Below are positions 12,341-20,029 of a DNA stretch of 64,000 bases, piece after piece. The notes beneath the pieces are model-generated. The model searched no databases. It was not told the DNA's origin and worked only from the letters and a program-made list of their open reading frames with translations. Position 1 is the stretch's first letter. Every line of letters begins with the position of its first letter. Source of the DNA: Hetaerina americana. Taxonomy: Eukaryota; Arthropoda; Insecta; Odonata; Calopterygidae. The translations under genes and the position numbers were made by a program. The stretch lies in contig JAKTNV010000001.1 in the NCBI GenBank assembly GCA_022747635.1, forward strand, positions 38,283,351 through 38,347,350. Reading direction: 5' to 3'.

Positions 12341-12643
12341 AAAAACAAAAGCGCAACGACAAAGCGGTGTGTTTCCCCCCTCCCCTTCCCTGCCCATCCC
12401 TTCCCCTCCCATCCCCTCCCCTCCCCTTTCCCTTTCCGCCGAACTTGTTCGTGCATGTTTTTTGGGATTTCTTGCGTTCCCCTCCCTCTCTCTCTCCCTT
12501 TCCGACTTTCGGGGTTTGGAATGAAAAAATGACGACCTGAAAAGGTCGGTTTATTTATATTAAAGTTAATTATATATAAATATTTCTATATAAGTTTGCA
12601 CTAGCGGAGTCTGTATAATTGCGACTTTAAAAGTGTGGCATGC

Positions 12644-12979
12644 TTATATATTATTCTCGCATCCATGGCAGTGCTTTTTCAATGGTGGTGGTCCGTCGAT
12701 ATGTGTCCGCCCTTTATTGTAATGTTCGTAACACAAATCGAACTCGGTACCATGGCCTCCTCTTGGCAGCCTCGACAGCAAGACATGCACCTGGCTGGGT
12801 CGGTACATTTCTAGAAAAGCGAGAGGCAGGTGTGCGACGTGTTCGTCGGAGAGTATGTTAATTTCGCCCTTCGCGACAATGCAAGCTCTGATGGAGTCGT
12901 TGACTCTCTCCATAATATGACTGCTCGCATCCATGGCTGTGAGCTCAATGCTCAAGTGTTCATTTGAGATGAGTATCAC
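12644..12979 (-). CDS. Unassigned open frame, possibly 5'-truncated
   Basis: An uninterrupted frame of about 111 codons with mixed, non-repetitive composition, reading through ITAMDASSHIMERVND-like and EFDLCYEHYNKG-like strings. It starts only with GTG; the first ATG is around codon 16. It lies between the two direct repeats, downstream of the element's last clear gene and on the same strand. I do not recognise it. It could be an accessory gene remnant of the virus-like element or chance coding potential. Confidence 0.25.
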   Translation of the reverse strand: MILISNEHLSIELTAMDASSHIMERVNDSIRACIVAKGEINILSDEHVAHLPLAFLEMYRPSQVHVLLSRLPRGGHGTEFDLCYEHYNKGRTHIDGPPPLKKHCHGCENNI

Positions 12980-13027
12980 GCGGGGAGAGGGGAAAAAAGG
13001 AAACCGGAAAGGGGAGGCAGGAAACTT

Positions 13028-13120
13028 GCTAACCGCACTTGCCTGAAACTCTTCTGAGATGCATACTTTTAAGAATGCTAAAATTTTATCATTGCTATTA
13101 TAGTAGTAGCATTATTAGAG
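13028..13120. repeat. Direct repeat, copy 2 of 2
   Basis: Second copy of the segment at 12245-12340. After TTATCATTGCTATTATA the two copies diverge. Confidence 0.75.
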
Positions 13121-13188
13121 AAATAATTATACAATGGAAGGTGAAGGAAAATGAATTAGGAAAAAAGAACAAATTTTTTTACAACCAA

Positions 13189-13194
13189 TTTATT
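13189..13194 (-). promoter_or_regulatory. Candidate polyadenylation signal
   Basis: An AATAAA on the minus strand about 137 bp past the stop codon at 13331, downstream of the last gene of the minus-strand block. AT-rich context makes chance matches common. Confidence 0.3.
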
Positions 13195-13218
13195 CTATAT
13201 ATAAATAATAAAAAATAC

Positions 13219-13316
13219 ACATTACAATAGGAATATGATCAATTAGAACAAACACTATAACATTACAATAGGAATATGATCAATTAGAACAAACACTATA
13301 ACATTACAATTGGAAT
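13219..13316. repeat. 41-bp tandem repeat, 2.4 copies
   Basis: Two identical 41-bp units, 13219-13259 and 13260-13300, are followed by a partial third (13301-13316). Each contains ATTACAATAGGAATATGATC and AATTAGAACAAACACTATA. The array lies just downstream of the last gene of the element. Tandem arrays are often seen near Polinton ends, but here that is inference. Confidence 0.9.
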
Positions 13317-13330
13317 TCAAAGCAGAATAA

Positions 13331-13831
13331 TTAAATAAATTTTAAAAATGAATTAAATTTATCATGCTGCACATTATTATGTATCCAAGCTTTTAATTTT
13401 GAACAATTTTTCACCGCACATACTAATTTCTCCGTTTTGTGAAAATCGCATTTTGTTGAAGTGGGTGGGAGCGTGCACAATTTTGGGACATTAAAATACT
13501 TTGCCAGTTCTATTACTGGACGATCAATGATTCCCGACAAAAATTTACATTTTTCCAACCCTTTTGCAAAAACATATTGAAATGGCTCGGTTTCCTTTTT
13601 CAGAATAGTGTTCAATTCGTCGTAAGGTACATCGCCCGAATCATAATCTAACCCGTGCCAATTTCTAGTGAGCCACTGGTTCGTTTCCATCGCGGGAATT
13701 GGGATGCCGGGTGGAAACTGGAAAAGCCACGACCTTCGCCACTCGGATTCCAGATCCTCCATAGCCAATTCTCTGATCACCAAAACCTTTCCATCAACTC
13801 CTGCCTGGAAGTCCACAATGACTTTACTCAT
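13331..13831 (-). CDS. Small conserved protein of unknown function
   Basis: The start at 13831 is chosen because its ATG overlaps the TGA stop of the upstream gene in an ATGA arrangement, and the family-like sequence begins there with MSKVIVDFQ. The protein has 166 residues. It shows a VDFQxG...ELAME start, an NQWLTRNWHGLDYDSGDVPY block around residues 50-70, and a C-terminal CDFHKTEKLVCAVKNCSKL block whose Cys/His spacing could bind zinc. I recall similar FQGF...WLTxxxHGxxW...CxxHxxxxCAxxN proteins from arthropod mobile elements, but no function is established. An RNase-H-like nuclease ancestry is only a guess. The frame upstream of the ATG is a shadow of the neighbouring gene. Confidence 0.65.
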   Translation of the reverse strand: MSKVIVDFQAGVDGKVLVIRELAMEDLESEWRRSWLFQFPPGIPIPAMETNQWLTRNWHGLDYDSGDVPYDELNTILKKETEPFQYVFAKGLEKCKFLSGIIDRPVIELAKYFNVPKLCTLPPTSTKCDFHKTEKLVCAVKNCSKLKAWIHNNVQHDKFNSFLKFI

Positions 13832-14856
13832 CCTTGTGCTCGGCATGGGTCGAACGGGAAGGGTACGTTTAGACTGGCGGTCGACCTCATGCCAAAGGTT
13901 ATTCTCATGTGTTGCCCTCCCACCGTGCTTACGGCATCCCGAATGGGCGTGAAGAATTGGTCCAGCTTCGGGCTCCAATGATTGGCAACTAGGATAGCAT
14001 CTATGAGTACATTTAGAATTTTTGAAAACTCTAGCCATTCCGATAAGTTTAGCAAAACAGTTTTACCCCACCGTTGATCGAGGAGAGCAGCTCCCGATTT
14101 ACGAACAAACGCTACAACTTTACCACCGTTATGCGTGCCAAACTCGACGGAGAAATTCGTAAGTGGGCGGATTGTTTTCGGCTTTCCCTTCGATCTGCTT
14201 AAGAAGCCAGTAATGATCTTTTCACAGTTGCGTAGGGCGCAAAGGTCACAATCGAATAAGTCCAGCCCGCTCAACTCGTCACAGTCGTCTGGTATATTTA
14301 ACAATCTCACGTAAGCCCGCCCACCGTCACTCTGCCTCAGCTGCCACGCAATGTGAATTTTCTTGCTTGCACTTAGGACGGCACCACAATAGTATAAATG
14401 TTTAATGGCAGATAGATGTTTCTCATCGACACAAGAGGTCGTGGATGATGGTTGAGGAGGAGGAGGAGGTGGTGGTGGTGAAACAGGTACCGCGTCGGGC
14501 TTATCTGCGTGTAATGCCCCAAGGATAGCTTCCTCTATTTCCCTCTCCAAAATGTCGAACGCAGCTAAACTGCAATGTTCGTATGTTTTACTTTTCTTCA
14601 CCGCTCTCTTGGGCTGTATATTTTCTTTCCCTTCCGCTCCTCCTCCTGTCTTGATCTTTCGCTTGATGCGAGGGTCAGAAGCACTCTGCTGCTCCTCGGC
14701 AGGAGGCTGTATCTGATGCACCGGCTGCTGTTGTTGTTGATGATCCGGTGACGGCATGAGTTGTTCGCACTGCTGTGGATGTGGATGCTGCTGCTCATGA
14801 GGAGACTGAGGAGACTGTTGCTGCTCCGGGTGCTGCTGATTATCTGACGACTGCAT
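13828..14856 (-). CDS. Q/H/P-rich protein with a C-terminal PC4-like region (weak)
   Basis: The 342-residue frame opens with a low-complexity Gln/His/Pro segment (1-60), a basic KRKIKTGGG-type stretch with KRAVKKSK (about 64-92) and a run of Pro (about 127-136). Beyond that the sequence is complex. The segment from about 235 to 290, with SVEFGTHNGGKVVAFVRK and GKTVLLNLSEWLEF, recalls the PC4/p15 single-stranded DNA-binding fold, but the match is weak and made from memory. A basic nuclear DNA-binding role would fit. A TATA-like TATAAAAAAA at 14891-14900 overlaps the stop of the upstream gene. The stop overlaps the next start as ATGA, suggesting coupled re-initiation. Confidence 0.65.
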   Translation of the reverse strand: MQSSDNQQHPEQQQSPQSPHEQQHPHPQQCEQLMPSPDHQQQQQPVHQIQPPAEEQQSASDPRIKRKIKTGGGAEGKENIQPKRAVKKSKTYEHCSLAAFDILEREIEEAILGALHADKPDAVPVSPPPPPPPPQPSSTTSCVDEKHLSAIKHLYYCGAVLSASKKIHIAWQLRQSDGGRAYVRLLNIPDDCDELSGLDLFDCDLCALRNCEKIITGFLSRSKGKPKTIRPLTNFSVEFGTHNGGKVVAFVRKSGAALLDQRWGKTVLLNLSEWLEFSKILNVLIDAILVANHWSPKLDQFFTPIRDAVSTVGGQHMRITFGMRSTASLNVPFPFDPCRAQG

Positions 14857-14890
14857 GATGATTGACTTAAAATTTGTTTGGCGCTTCGTA

Positions 14891-14900
14891 TTTTTTTATA
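14891..14900 (-). promoter_or_regulatory. TATA-like box for the Q/H/P-rich gene
   Basis: TATAAAAAAA on the minus strand, 35-44 bp upstream of the ATG at 14856 and overlapping the TAA stop (14896-14898) of the preceding gene. No good TCAKT initiator lies 30 bp downstream; the closest TCA is about 37 bp away. Confidence 0.35.
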
Positions 14901-15294
14901 TGCTTATTTCCGGACTTCTTATCTTCTTTGCATCCGGTCTTTTTTCATTATCTCTAACCAATCCGGTTACGTGTTCGTCTGGGATATTATTTTGTGTAAC
15001 GTTTCGAATGTTTTTCAATTTTCTTTGAAGGCATAGTTGATTTTTTACGGAAATGATATCGTAAATATCATCCAAGTTGGTTATTATACTAGTAATTTCC
15101 CCCTCGAATTCGTCTAGAAATTGATCGGGTACTTGCGGATGTCGCGTTTCCTTGTTTATGGAAATGGTATCGTTTATATATTCCAACGTGTTCATTAATT
15201 TAGTAATTTCCTTCGCGTATATGTCTAGAAACGTATCGCCTACTCCCGGATGTCTTTTATTTTTCCTTTTATTCCTTTTCTCGTAATACGGCAT
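14896..15294 (-). CDS. Small protein of two tandem repeats
   Basis: A 132-residue frame starting at ATG 15294, inside the 3' end of the protease gene (55-bp overlap). After a basic start (KRNKRKNKR) it has two diverged tandem repeats of about 38 residues. Each begins RHPxVxDxFLD and runs through EIT..I..L..I.D.IS, first at about residues 14-52 and then at 53-90. The repeats are helical in character and a coiled coil is likely. The tail is basic. I do not recognise a family. A small structural or accessory role in the particle is possible. Confidence 0.6.
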   Translation of the reverse strand: MPYYEKRNKRKNKRHPGVGDTFLDIYAKEITKLMNTLEYINDTISINKETRHPQVPDQFLDEFEGEITSIITNLDDIYDIISVKNQLCLQRKLKNIRNVTQNNIPDEHVTGLVRDNEKRPDAKKIRSPEISI

Positions 15295-15884
15295 GGTGCT
15301 CTCCGTTTGCCAGCAGACGGGTTAATGATTATTTTATTAGCTCGTGCAACCATATGTCTCAGTCTCTGCCGCCAAGCCGAAGTCTCAGCTAACGAGCAAC
15401 ATACTTGCGATTTTGGATGGCACTTGCGTTTGCATCTGACTTTACCGAAAAACTTTGCAGACAATACAGCGACTTTGCAATCATTTATGTGAGGGTGTGA
15501 GAAAACCCCAATGAACTGCGAAAGAGAGCGTTTGGTGGATTTGAATAGTGTGTACAAGCAGCAGTACTCCCCACACAAATCAGACTTGAAATTCTGAAGA
15601 CGTGTAGTATTCGTTCGTAAGGACGAAAATCTTGAAAGAAAGATTAATATATCGGGAACGAAAGGTTGAATCGCATACGAATCGAAATATTCCGCATGTT
15701 GCGAATCGATGACGTGCACTGCAACCCAATGAATCCCCGGTTTGCTTGATGGGTCAAAATTAATTATATACACGCCAGGTTTAACATTATATTTCGGTAA
15801 AATGTCAGAGGCGAAAACTCCGCGAAATGAGTCTCGTGTTAGCGGATTTTGCCTAAGAACTCTGTCAATCTCGTGAGTTTGCAT
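15240..15884 (-). CDS. Adenain-type capsid maturation cysteine protease
   Basis: A 214-residue frame starting at ATG 15884, ten bases past the major capsid stop. The catalytic layout of the adenovirus protease/Ulp1 clan is visible: His52 in GIHWVAVHV, Asp68 in YFDSY, Gln97 and Cys108 in SDLCGEYCC. In adenoviruses this enzyme cleaves capsid and core precursors, and Polintons carry a homologue. Length matches the family (about 200 residues). The C-terminal 40 residues are basic and overlap the next gene. All active-site residues are present, so the enzyme is probably functional. Confidence 0.9.
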   Translation of the reverse strand: MQTHEIDRVLRQNPLTRDSFRGVFASDILPKYNVKPGVYIINFDPSSKPGIHWVAVHVIDSQHAEYFDSYAIQPFVPDILIFLSRFSSLRTNTTRLQNFKSDLCGEYCCLYTLFKSTKRSLSQFIGVFSHPHINDCKVAVLSAKFFGKVRCKRKCHPKSQVCCSLAETSAWRQRLRHMVARANKIIINPSAGKRRAPCRITRKGIKGKIKDIRE

Positions 15885-15894
15885 GTTGTGAACC

Positions 15895-17193
15895 TTATGA
15901 CAAAAGTAAACTTACTTCCCTATTGTTATTAATTAAAATCTCCGAATCATACTCGGCATAAACGAGGACGGTCACGGCGTTTTGTATGGGGTTGTTGAAT
16001 TTGGCTTGCAAGCGTAAATTTCCCGTACGAGTTGGGGAAATGTGAGTCTCGTGCCCCGAACCGTCGCGAGTGAGATTCCACGCCATAATGAAATACCCAT
16101 GCTCGAACATCTCCTTGGTCACTTGATTTCCACCGTCACTATGATGAAGCCTCAGGGCTCGGTACAGCTGACGGTATGCTCCGGTACAAAACTTTTTGGA
16201 AGTGGTATCAAAATCAGTTTCGTACCCTCCGCAAGGGTATTCTTGATCGTCCACATAGACCGAGCAGGCATACATGCTATAATGATGAAAGTTGAAAGGA
16301 TTTTTATTCCTTTTACCGAGAAATGAATTGCTATCTAACAGAACGGCGACTAGCGTGTTTGGAATTCGTCCTAATATTAGGTTATCATTGCTAAACATGC
16401 TGCTATTTGCTGGGATAGTAAATGTTTTAATTTCGACTCGCTTATAGGGTAACGTTATCGGCATTCCACTGGATAAAACAGTAGCGTGAGCCACGAGAAG
16501 GGAAGGATCTAGATCGTAATGCGTGGCATATAGTGTAGCTTCTTCAATTTTCAAAATGGAATCTCCCCCCTCTTTTTCCATCAAAAAGAAATCAGGCTTG
16601 GCGAATGATAAATCTATATCAACGTCTACATTATTGATCAACAATCTGTCTTGATGCAGCACATCCGCGTGGAGTTTCCCTTCTAATTCTAGCAAGGCAC
16701 TATCCTTCAACCAAGTCTGACGTTTTACGAAACCTCTGTTCGGCAATTCAATTTTGTCCAAATCGTCGCCTTCATAGAGTGCCCATCCATCGCAAATCAT
16801 GTGCGTACGAGCAGCGTCTTCACCATAGTTCAGGAGCTTTTCAATGTAACTTCTGTATCCATAGTATTCCGAGGTGGTCACCCTTTTCCCGTTCAAGGAC
16901 ACGTTGCAATTTTCGAACATGGAATGTAAGATGTTGTTCACGACCCCAGGTTGATTTGGGTCAACACTCGCGTAAGACTTTTCATCAGTTTTAACTAGTC
17001 TTAGTTTAACATTGAGACATATGCTGCTTAGATCGAGATACCTATCTCCATTGCCTTTGATTGAAAATTTCAATGCCGAATATGTATCGATTGCGGTAAT
17101 TGGTTTGTACGCTACCGTCCTGTGGCCGAGAATACTGGTTTGCATAGGAAGCTGTTTGAACAGGTCCAAACACGAAGGAATGACTTGCTCCAT
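15895..17193 (-). CDS. Major capsid protein, hexon-like double jelly roll
   Basis: The start is set at ATG 17193, because the upstream in-frame start is GTG and the protein then begins MEQVIPSCLDLF...TQTSI-like, as its relatives do. The 432-residue product matches the family of Polinton/adintovirus major capsid proteins often labelled F54H12.2-like in invertebrate genomes. Visible landmarks are VNNILHSMFENCNVSLNGK (about 80-98) and the Tyr-rich NPFNFHHYSMYACSVYVD block (about 297-314) linking the two jelly rolls. It would form trimeric capsomers of an icosahedral shell. The frame is intact and sits between the pVI-like and protease genes, forming a particle-assembly cassette. Confidence 0.92.
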   Translation of the reverse strand: MEQVIPSCLDLFKQLPMQTSILGHRTVAYKPITAIDTYSALKFSIKGNGDRYLDLSSICLNVKLRLVKTDEKSYASVDPNQPGVVNNILHSMFENCNVSLNGKRVTTSEYYGYRSYIEKLLNYGEDAARTHMICDGWALYEGDDLDKIELPNRGFVKRQTWLKDSALLELEGKLHADVLHQDRLLINNVDVDIDLSFAKPDFFLMEKEGGDSILKIEEATLYATHYDLDPSLLVAHATVLSSGMPITLPYKRVEIKTFTIPANSSMFSNDNLILGRIPNTLVAVLLDSNSFLGKRNKNPFNFHHYSMYACSVYVDDQEYPCGGYETDFDTTSKKFCTGAYRQLYRALRLHHSDGGNQVTKEMFEHGYFIMAWNLTRDGSGHETHISPTRTGNLRLQAKFNNPIQNAVTVLVYAEYDSEILINNNREVSLLLS

Positions 17194-17231
17194 TTCGTTT
17201 GATGATGTAGTCCACACCCAAGCTCTAGAAA

Positions 17232-17268
17232 GACTGTTTATCTTTTGCGTTAAATCACGGTTTTATGA
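17232..17268 (-). promoter_or_regulatory. Candidate core promoter of the major capsid gene
   Basis: A CATAAAA TATA-like box (17261-17267) overlaps the TAA stop of the pVI-like gene. An ACAGTC initiator-like string has its A at 17235, 32 bp downstream of the box. The predicted 5' leader is about 42 nt. Spacing is canonical for arthropod TATA/Inr promoters, but the match was found by eye. Confidence 0.4.
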
Positions 17269-17832
17269 GAAAATGTCCCTTCCACCACCACGCTGCTTCC
17301 CTTTCCCCTTTTTCTTCTTCTTCGTAACGACATTTTTTTTCTTGCGGTGCGTCTTTTTCTTGCGGTTCAACTTTGTTTTCCTATCAACTTTTCTTCTCTT
17401 TCTCGTCGTGGGAGGTGAGGATATGTCATTCATGTTGATGACAGCGTCGGCAGGTATCCTCACATTATTTGAAGCAATGCGCGGTCGCTTTGCAATACGC
17501 AAGCCTGCGCCCGCCATTCTTTCCAACTTTGCTTCGGCTCTCCTCTTAAGGCTGCTTCCTGCCTCTCCTAAACGCGTTCGTAATATTTCCCTCCCCGACT
17601 TCGAGCCGACGTCGGAAAGTGCCCCTACCCCGGCCTTCACCGCTTCCTCGCCGACTGCTCTCAACCCGGAATTAAAAAATGGTTTGACGTATCTCCACAA
17701 TCCGCTGAAAAAAGACCCAAGCCCCTTTCCTCTCTGTTTGAAATGGCTCGCACGATAAACGGATCCGACATCGCCGCCTCTTTGACTCCTCGAAACGTAA
17801 TATCTTATATAGCGATTCGTATCATTCGCCAT
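17263..17832 (-). CDS. pVI-like minor capsid/core protein
   Basis: The start is taken at ATG 17832 (MANDTNRYIRYY); the longer frame begins only with GTG. The 189-residue protein has the family signature RGKGLGSFFSGLWRYVKPFF followed by SGLRAVGEEAVKAG at about residues 33-70, an amphipathic glycine/alanine-rich segment. It ends in a very basic Lys/Arg tail (about 150-185) closing with KQRGGG. In Polintons and adintoviruses such proteins are compared with the adenovirus membrane-lytic/core proteins pVI and pX. It probably sits between shell and genome. It lies directly between the two jelly-roll capsid genes. Confidence 0.8.
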   Translation of the reverse strand: MANDTNRYIRYYVSRSQRGGDVGSVYRASHFKQRGKGLGSFFSGLWRYVKPFFNSGLRAVGEEAVKAGVGALSDVGSKSGREILRTRLGEAGSSLKRRAEAKLERMAGAGLRIAKRPRIASNNVRIPADAVINMNDISSPPTTRKRRKVDRKTKLNRKKKTHRKKKNVVTKKKKKGKGKQRGGGRDIFS

Positions 17833-17845
17833 CTTGATGCACACT

Positions 17846-17877
17846 AATGAAAATTAATGATATCACTTCAATTTAAA
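17846..17877 (-). promoter_or_regulatory. Candidate core promoter of the pVI-like gene
   Basis: TTTAAAT (starting at 17877) lies in the last codons of the penton-type gene. A TCATT initiator-like string has its A at 17848, 29 bp downstream. This would leave a leader of about 15 nt before the ATG at 17832. Confidence 0.35.
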
Positions 17878-18681
17878 GTGTAGTATCACCGCAGCCGGAT
17901 CCAAACCATCAATAAATGGAAATGGCTTACCCATTTTATCTGTGAGAAATATCTCAATGCTATCGAATTCCCTTCGTTCGATGGGTAAATAATATGGATT
18001 TTGAAATATTTGATGTCTTCCGCTCCCTGTACTGATAACTCTCATGCATCTCGCCAACTTATCACCAATATATTGTCGTTTTATCAAATCGGTGTACACG
18101 AAGAGGGTCCCGGAATGGCTCACATCTTCAGCATGACGAGCGGATCTTTTATTAGACCAGTTTACCACTCTTTTAAGGACGCTATATTGTTCTTTTGTTA
18201 TCATATGCCTATCTGTATAACCACGCCAATCCGAAGTAGCTTTCTTCTCCACTCCCACGTCTGCTTCCTCCTCCTCATTTGCACCCTTATCACCTTTGCT
18301 ATTACCAACTGTAATATCATCCATGGTCGTCGTCATAGGTGGATCAGAAGTCAAACCGTCAATGGTTTTAGCAATTTCGACGTTGTATTCCGCTTGGCTG
18401 TCTGCAGGCACAGAATCTAGCATCGCATGAATCAATTCTTTCAGCGAGCCGTAATGTTGATCCAATTTCAGCACGTGATTCGGGAGGACTCTCACCGATA
18501 CATCTTCCACGGGTGTTTCATATGCCTCCGGTATCAAAATCTCCACCAACCCCACGGTCCACTCTCTATTTTCCAGTAAAATCCGATGAGGGAGCCTCGT
18601 ACGAAAGTGTGCGATGGTATTATCAGGAAAAAAATTACCAGAACTATCGCTGAGAAGCGTTATGTGAAAATTATCCAACAT
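17863..18681 (-). CDS. Penton-type minor capsid protein (single jelly roll)
   Basis: A 272-residue frame starting at ATG 18681, which overlaps the integrase stop by 11 bp. It shows the conserved opening of Polinton minor capsid proteins: a PDNTIAHFRTRLPHRI block at about 18-33, then EWTVGLVEILIPE at about 40-52. The C-terminal half has SGTLFVYTDLIKRQYIGDK and a RREFDSIEIFLTD strand before the final ILHFKLK. These fit a single jelly roll forming pentamers at the capsid vertices. A low-complexity acidic insert (about 125-150, GDKGANEEEEAD) is probably a surface loop. The frame is intact. Confidence 0.88.
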   Translation of the reverse strand: MLDNFHITLLSDSSGNFFPDNTIAHFRTRLPHRILLENREWTVGLVEILIPEAYETPVEDVSVRVLPNHVLKLDQHYGSLKELIHAMLDSVPADSQAEYNVEIAKTIDGLTSDPPMTTTMDDITVGNSKGDKGANEEEEADVGVEKKATSDWRGYTDRHMITKEQYSVLKRVVNWSNKRSARHAEDVSHSGTLFVYTDLIKRQYIGDKLARCMRVISTGSGRHQIFQNPYYLPIERREFDSIEIFLTDKMGKPFPFIDGLDPAAVILHFKLK

Positions 18682-20029
18682 CTTGCAATCTTTTCACGGC
18701 AGACGCCGGCACCCAACTATTAAAATCGTTACCATAACCTCTCCATTTAACGAAAAACTCCAACTTTTTTCCCTTACCCCTACGCTGGAGTATTTTATCG
18801 ATCTGAAATTCGGTGTTATCACTCAACCGTACTCGAACCAACTCCTCTCCGTAAAATGTTCCTTTTATATCTTCCCCGTTTAAATCTTCCAGTTGGTAGG
18901 TCGGCACCTTCAAGCCTTGTACTATAGCCTTAATTCTGAAAACTTCAGTGGAGTAATTGGGGGTGTATCCTTTTGCGAATGGTGTCCTTTCTTTGCTGAT
19001 TCGAACGTGATCACCCACTTCAAATGCTGCTTTCTTGCCCATTCTGTTTCTCAAACGTCTTGATTGGGCTAGCTTCTGTGCAACCTGAAAAGCATTTGAA
19101 ACATTAACCTTCGAAGGTGGAATTCCGATACTAGAATGCACTCGATTGTTATAACTTTGGAGCAGTTTCGAGAGCACTTTCACGTAATTGTATGTGTTGT
19201 ACTTTGTAAAATATTTGTACATTCTATCTTTCAACGTCCTGTTGAATCTCTCCACAACAGCTGCTTTGACTCCAGGTTGGTTGGTAGTATAGAATTTTAT
19301 TCCTCTTCTCCCGAGATATGACTTGAATTTTTCGTTGGCAAATTCGGTTCCCTTGTCGCTTTGCACCTTCAACGGCCGTCTTTTCTTGAGAATAGCGTGA
19401 AAAGCTTGGATGACATCTTCAGCCTTCTTGTTCCTCAAAGGTACGGCCCAAGCATATTTAGAAAATAAGTCGATGATCGTCAAGAGATACCGATAGCCTT
19501 CGTTAAACTTCATCAAACTTCTCATGTCGTTGAGGTCACACTGCCAAGTTTCATCAATGTAAGACGCATCGTAATAATTTCGCGAAATCTTCTTTCTGAT
19601 AGGTTTGTGTAATGAATATGTTTCCTGCGAATCCAGCCATTTTTGAATGGCATTCTTTGAAAATTTTCTTCCGAGAGCCTCCCACAATGCGTTCCTAGTC
19701 GAAAAACTGGCCGGATGTGATGGGTCGTAGTAAATTTTATTCAAGGATGAGAGGTCCAAGCTCGAATCTTGCCTCCTTTTTGAGAGACTTTTCCCTTCCT
19801 CTTGCCGTCGTTTGACGGTGGAGTGTATGGTGGCCTTTTCGTTCGTTTTCGTCTTCCTCTTCTTGGTAAAACTGTCTCCTCCTCCTCCTCGCTCATTCTT
19901 CCCTCCTGCTCTTCCTTTATTGCCACGTTCCCCGCCGCCGCCGCTGTTTCTCCTTCTCGCATTTGCTGCTCCAAGTCGTCCAGCAGGCTCTCCATCCTCC
20001 CTATTCCTTTCACTTGGTTTTCCTCCCAT
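18671..20029 (-). CDS. Polinton integrase (DDE, RNase H fold) with chromodomain
   Basis: A retrovirus-like integrase of 452 codons. The catalytic triad is seen at Asp165 (WQCDLNDM), Asp225 (QSDKGTEF) and Glu260 (AVVERFNRTLK), with 34 residues between the last two. Upstream is the NKIYYDPSHPASFS motif (97-110) common to Polinton integrases. Downstream is an SH3-like segment (FEVGDHVRI, 336-344) and a C-terminal chromodomain (about 406-448, EFFVKWRGYGNDFNSW). It inserts the element into host DNA, possibly guided by histone marks. The first 85 or so residues overlap the preceding gene in another frame and look like its shadow, so the true start is uncertain; no ATG lies between residue 1 and the first catalytic Asp. 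Confidence 0.93.
   Translation of the reverse strand: MGGKPSERNREDGEPAGRLGAANARRRNSGGGGERGNKGRAGGKNERGGGGDSFTKKRKTKTNEKATIHSTVKRRQEEGKSLSKRRQDSSLDLSSLNKIYYDPSHPASFSTRNALWEALGRKFSKNAIQKWLDSQETYSLHKPIRKKISRNYYDASYIDETWQCDLNDMRSLMKFNEGYRYLLTIIDLFSKYAWAVPLRNKKAEDVIQAFHAILKKRRPLKVQSDKGTEFANEKFKSYLGRRGIKFYTTNQPGVKAAVVERFNRTLKDRMYKYFTKYNTYNYVKVLSKLLQSYNNRVHSSIGIPPSKVNVSNAFQVAQKLAQSRRLRNRMGKKAAFEVGDHVRISKERTPFAKGYTPNYSTEVFRIKAIVQGLKVPTYQLEDLNGEDIKGTFYGEELVRVRLSDNTEFQIDKILQRRGKGKKLEFFVKWRGYGNDFNSWVPASAVKRLQDVG

Larger units (their letters stand above)
12037..13218. other. Left flank or left end of the virus-like element
   Basis: This stretch has unusual structure. A GC-rich block (12050-12250) contains CGGCGGCCATCTTGG. 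A segment of about 95 bp at 12245-12340 is directly repeated at 13028-13120. Between them a pyrimidine-rich tract (12368-12510) faces a purine-rich tract (12980-13022), as in a loose inverted repeat. The motif AAAGCGCAACGA occurs at about 12143 and 12348. No Polinton terminal inverted repeat can be demonstrated, because the opposite end is missing. Confidence 0.4.

Noticed and set aside
13831..14038. N-terminal extension of the small last gene of the element
   Set aside because: It is the out-of-frame reading of the Q/H/P-rich gene; the ATGA overlap gives a natural start at 13831.
17012..17758. Plus-strand open frame of 248 codons
   Set aside because: Antisense shadow of the pVI-like and major capsid genes; Phe/Leu-rich and without motifs.
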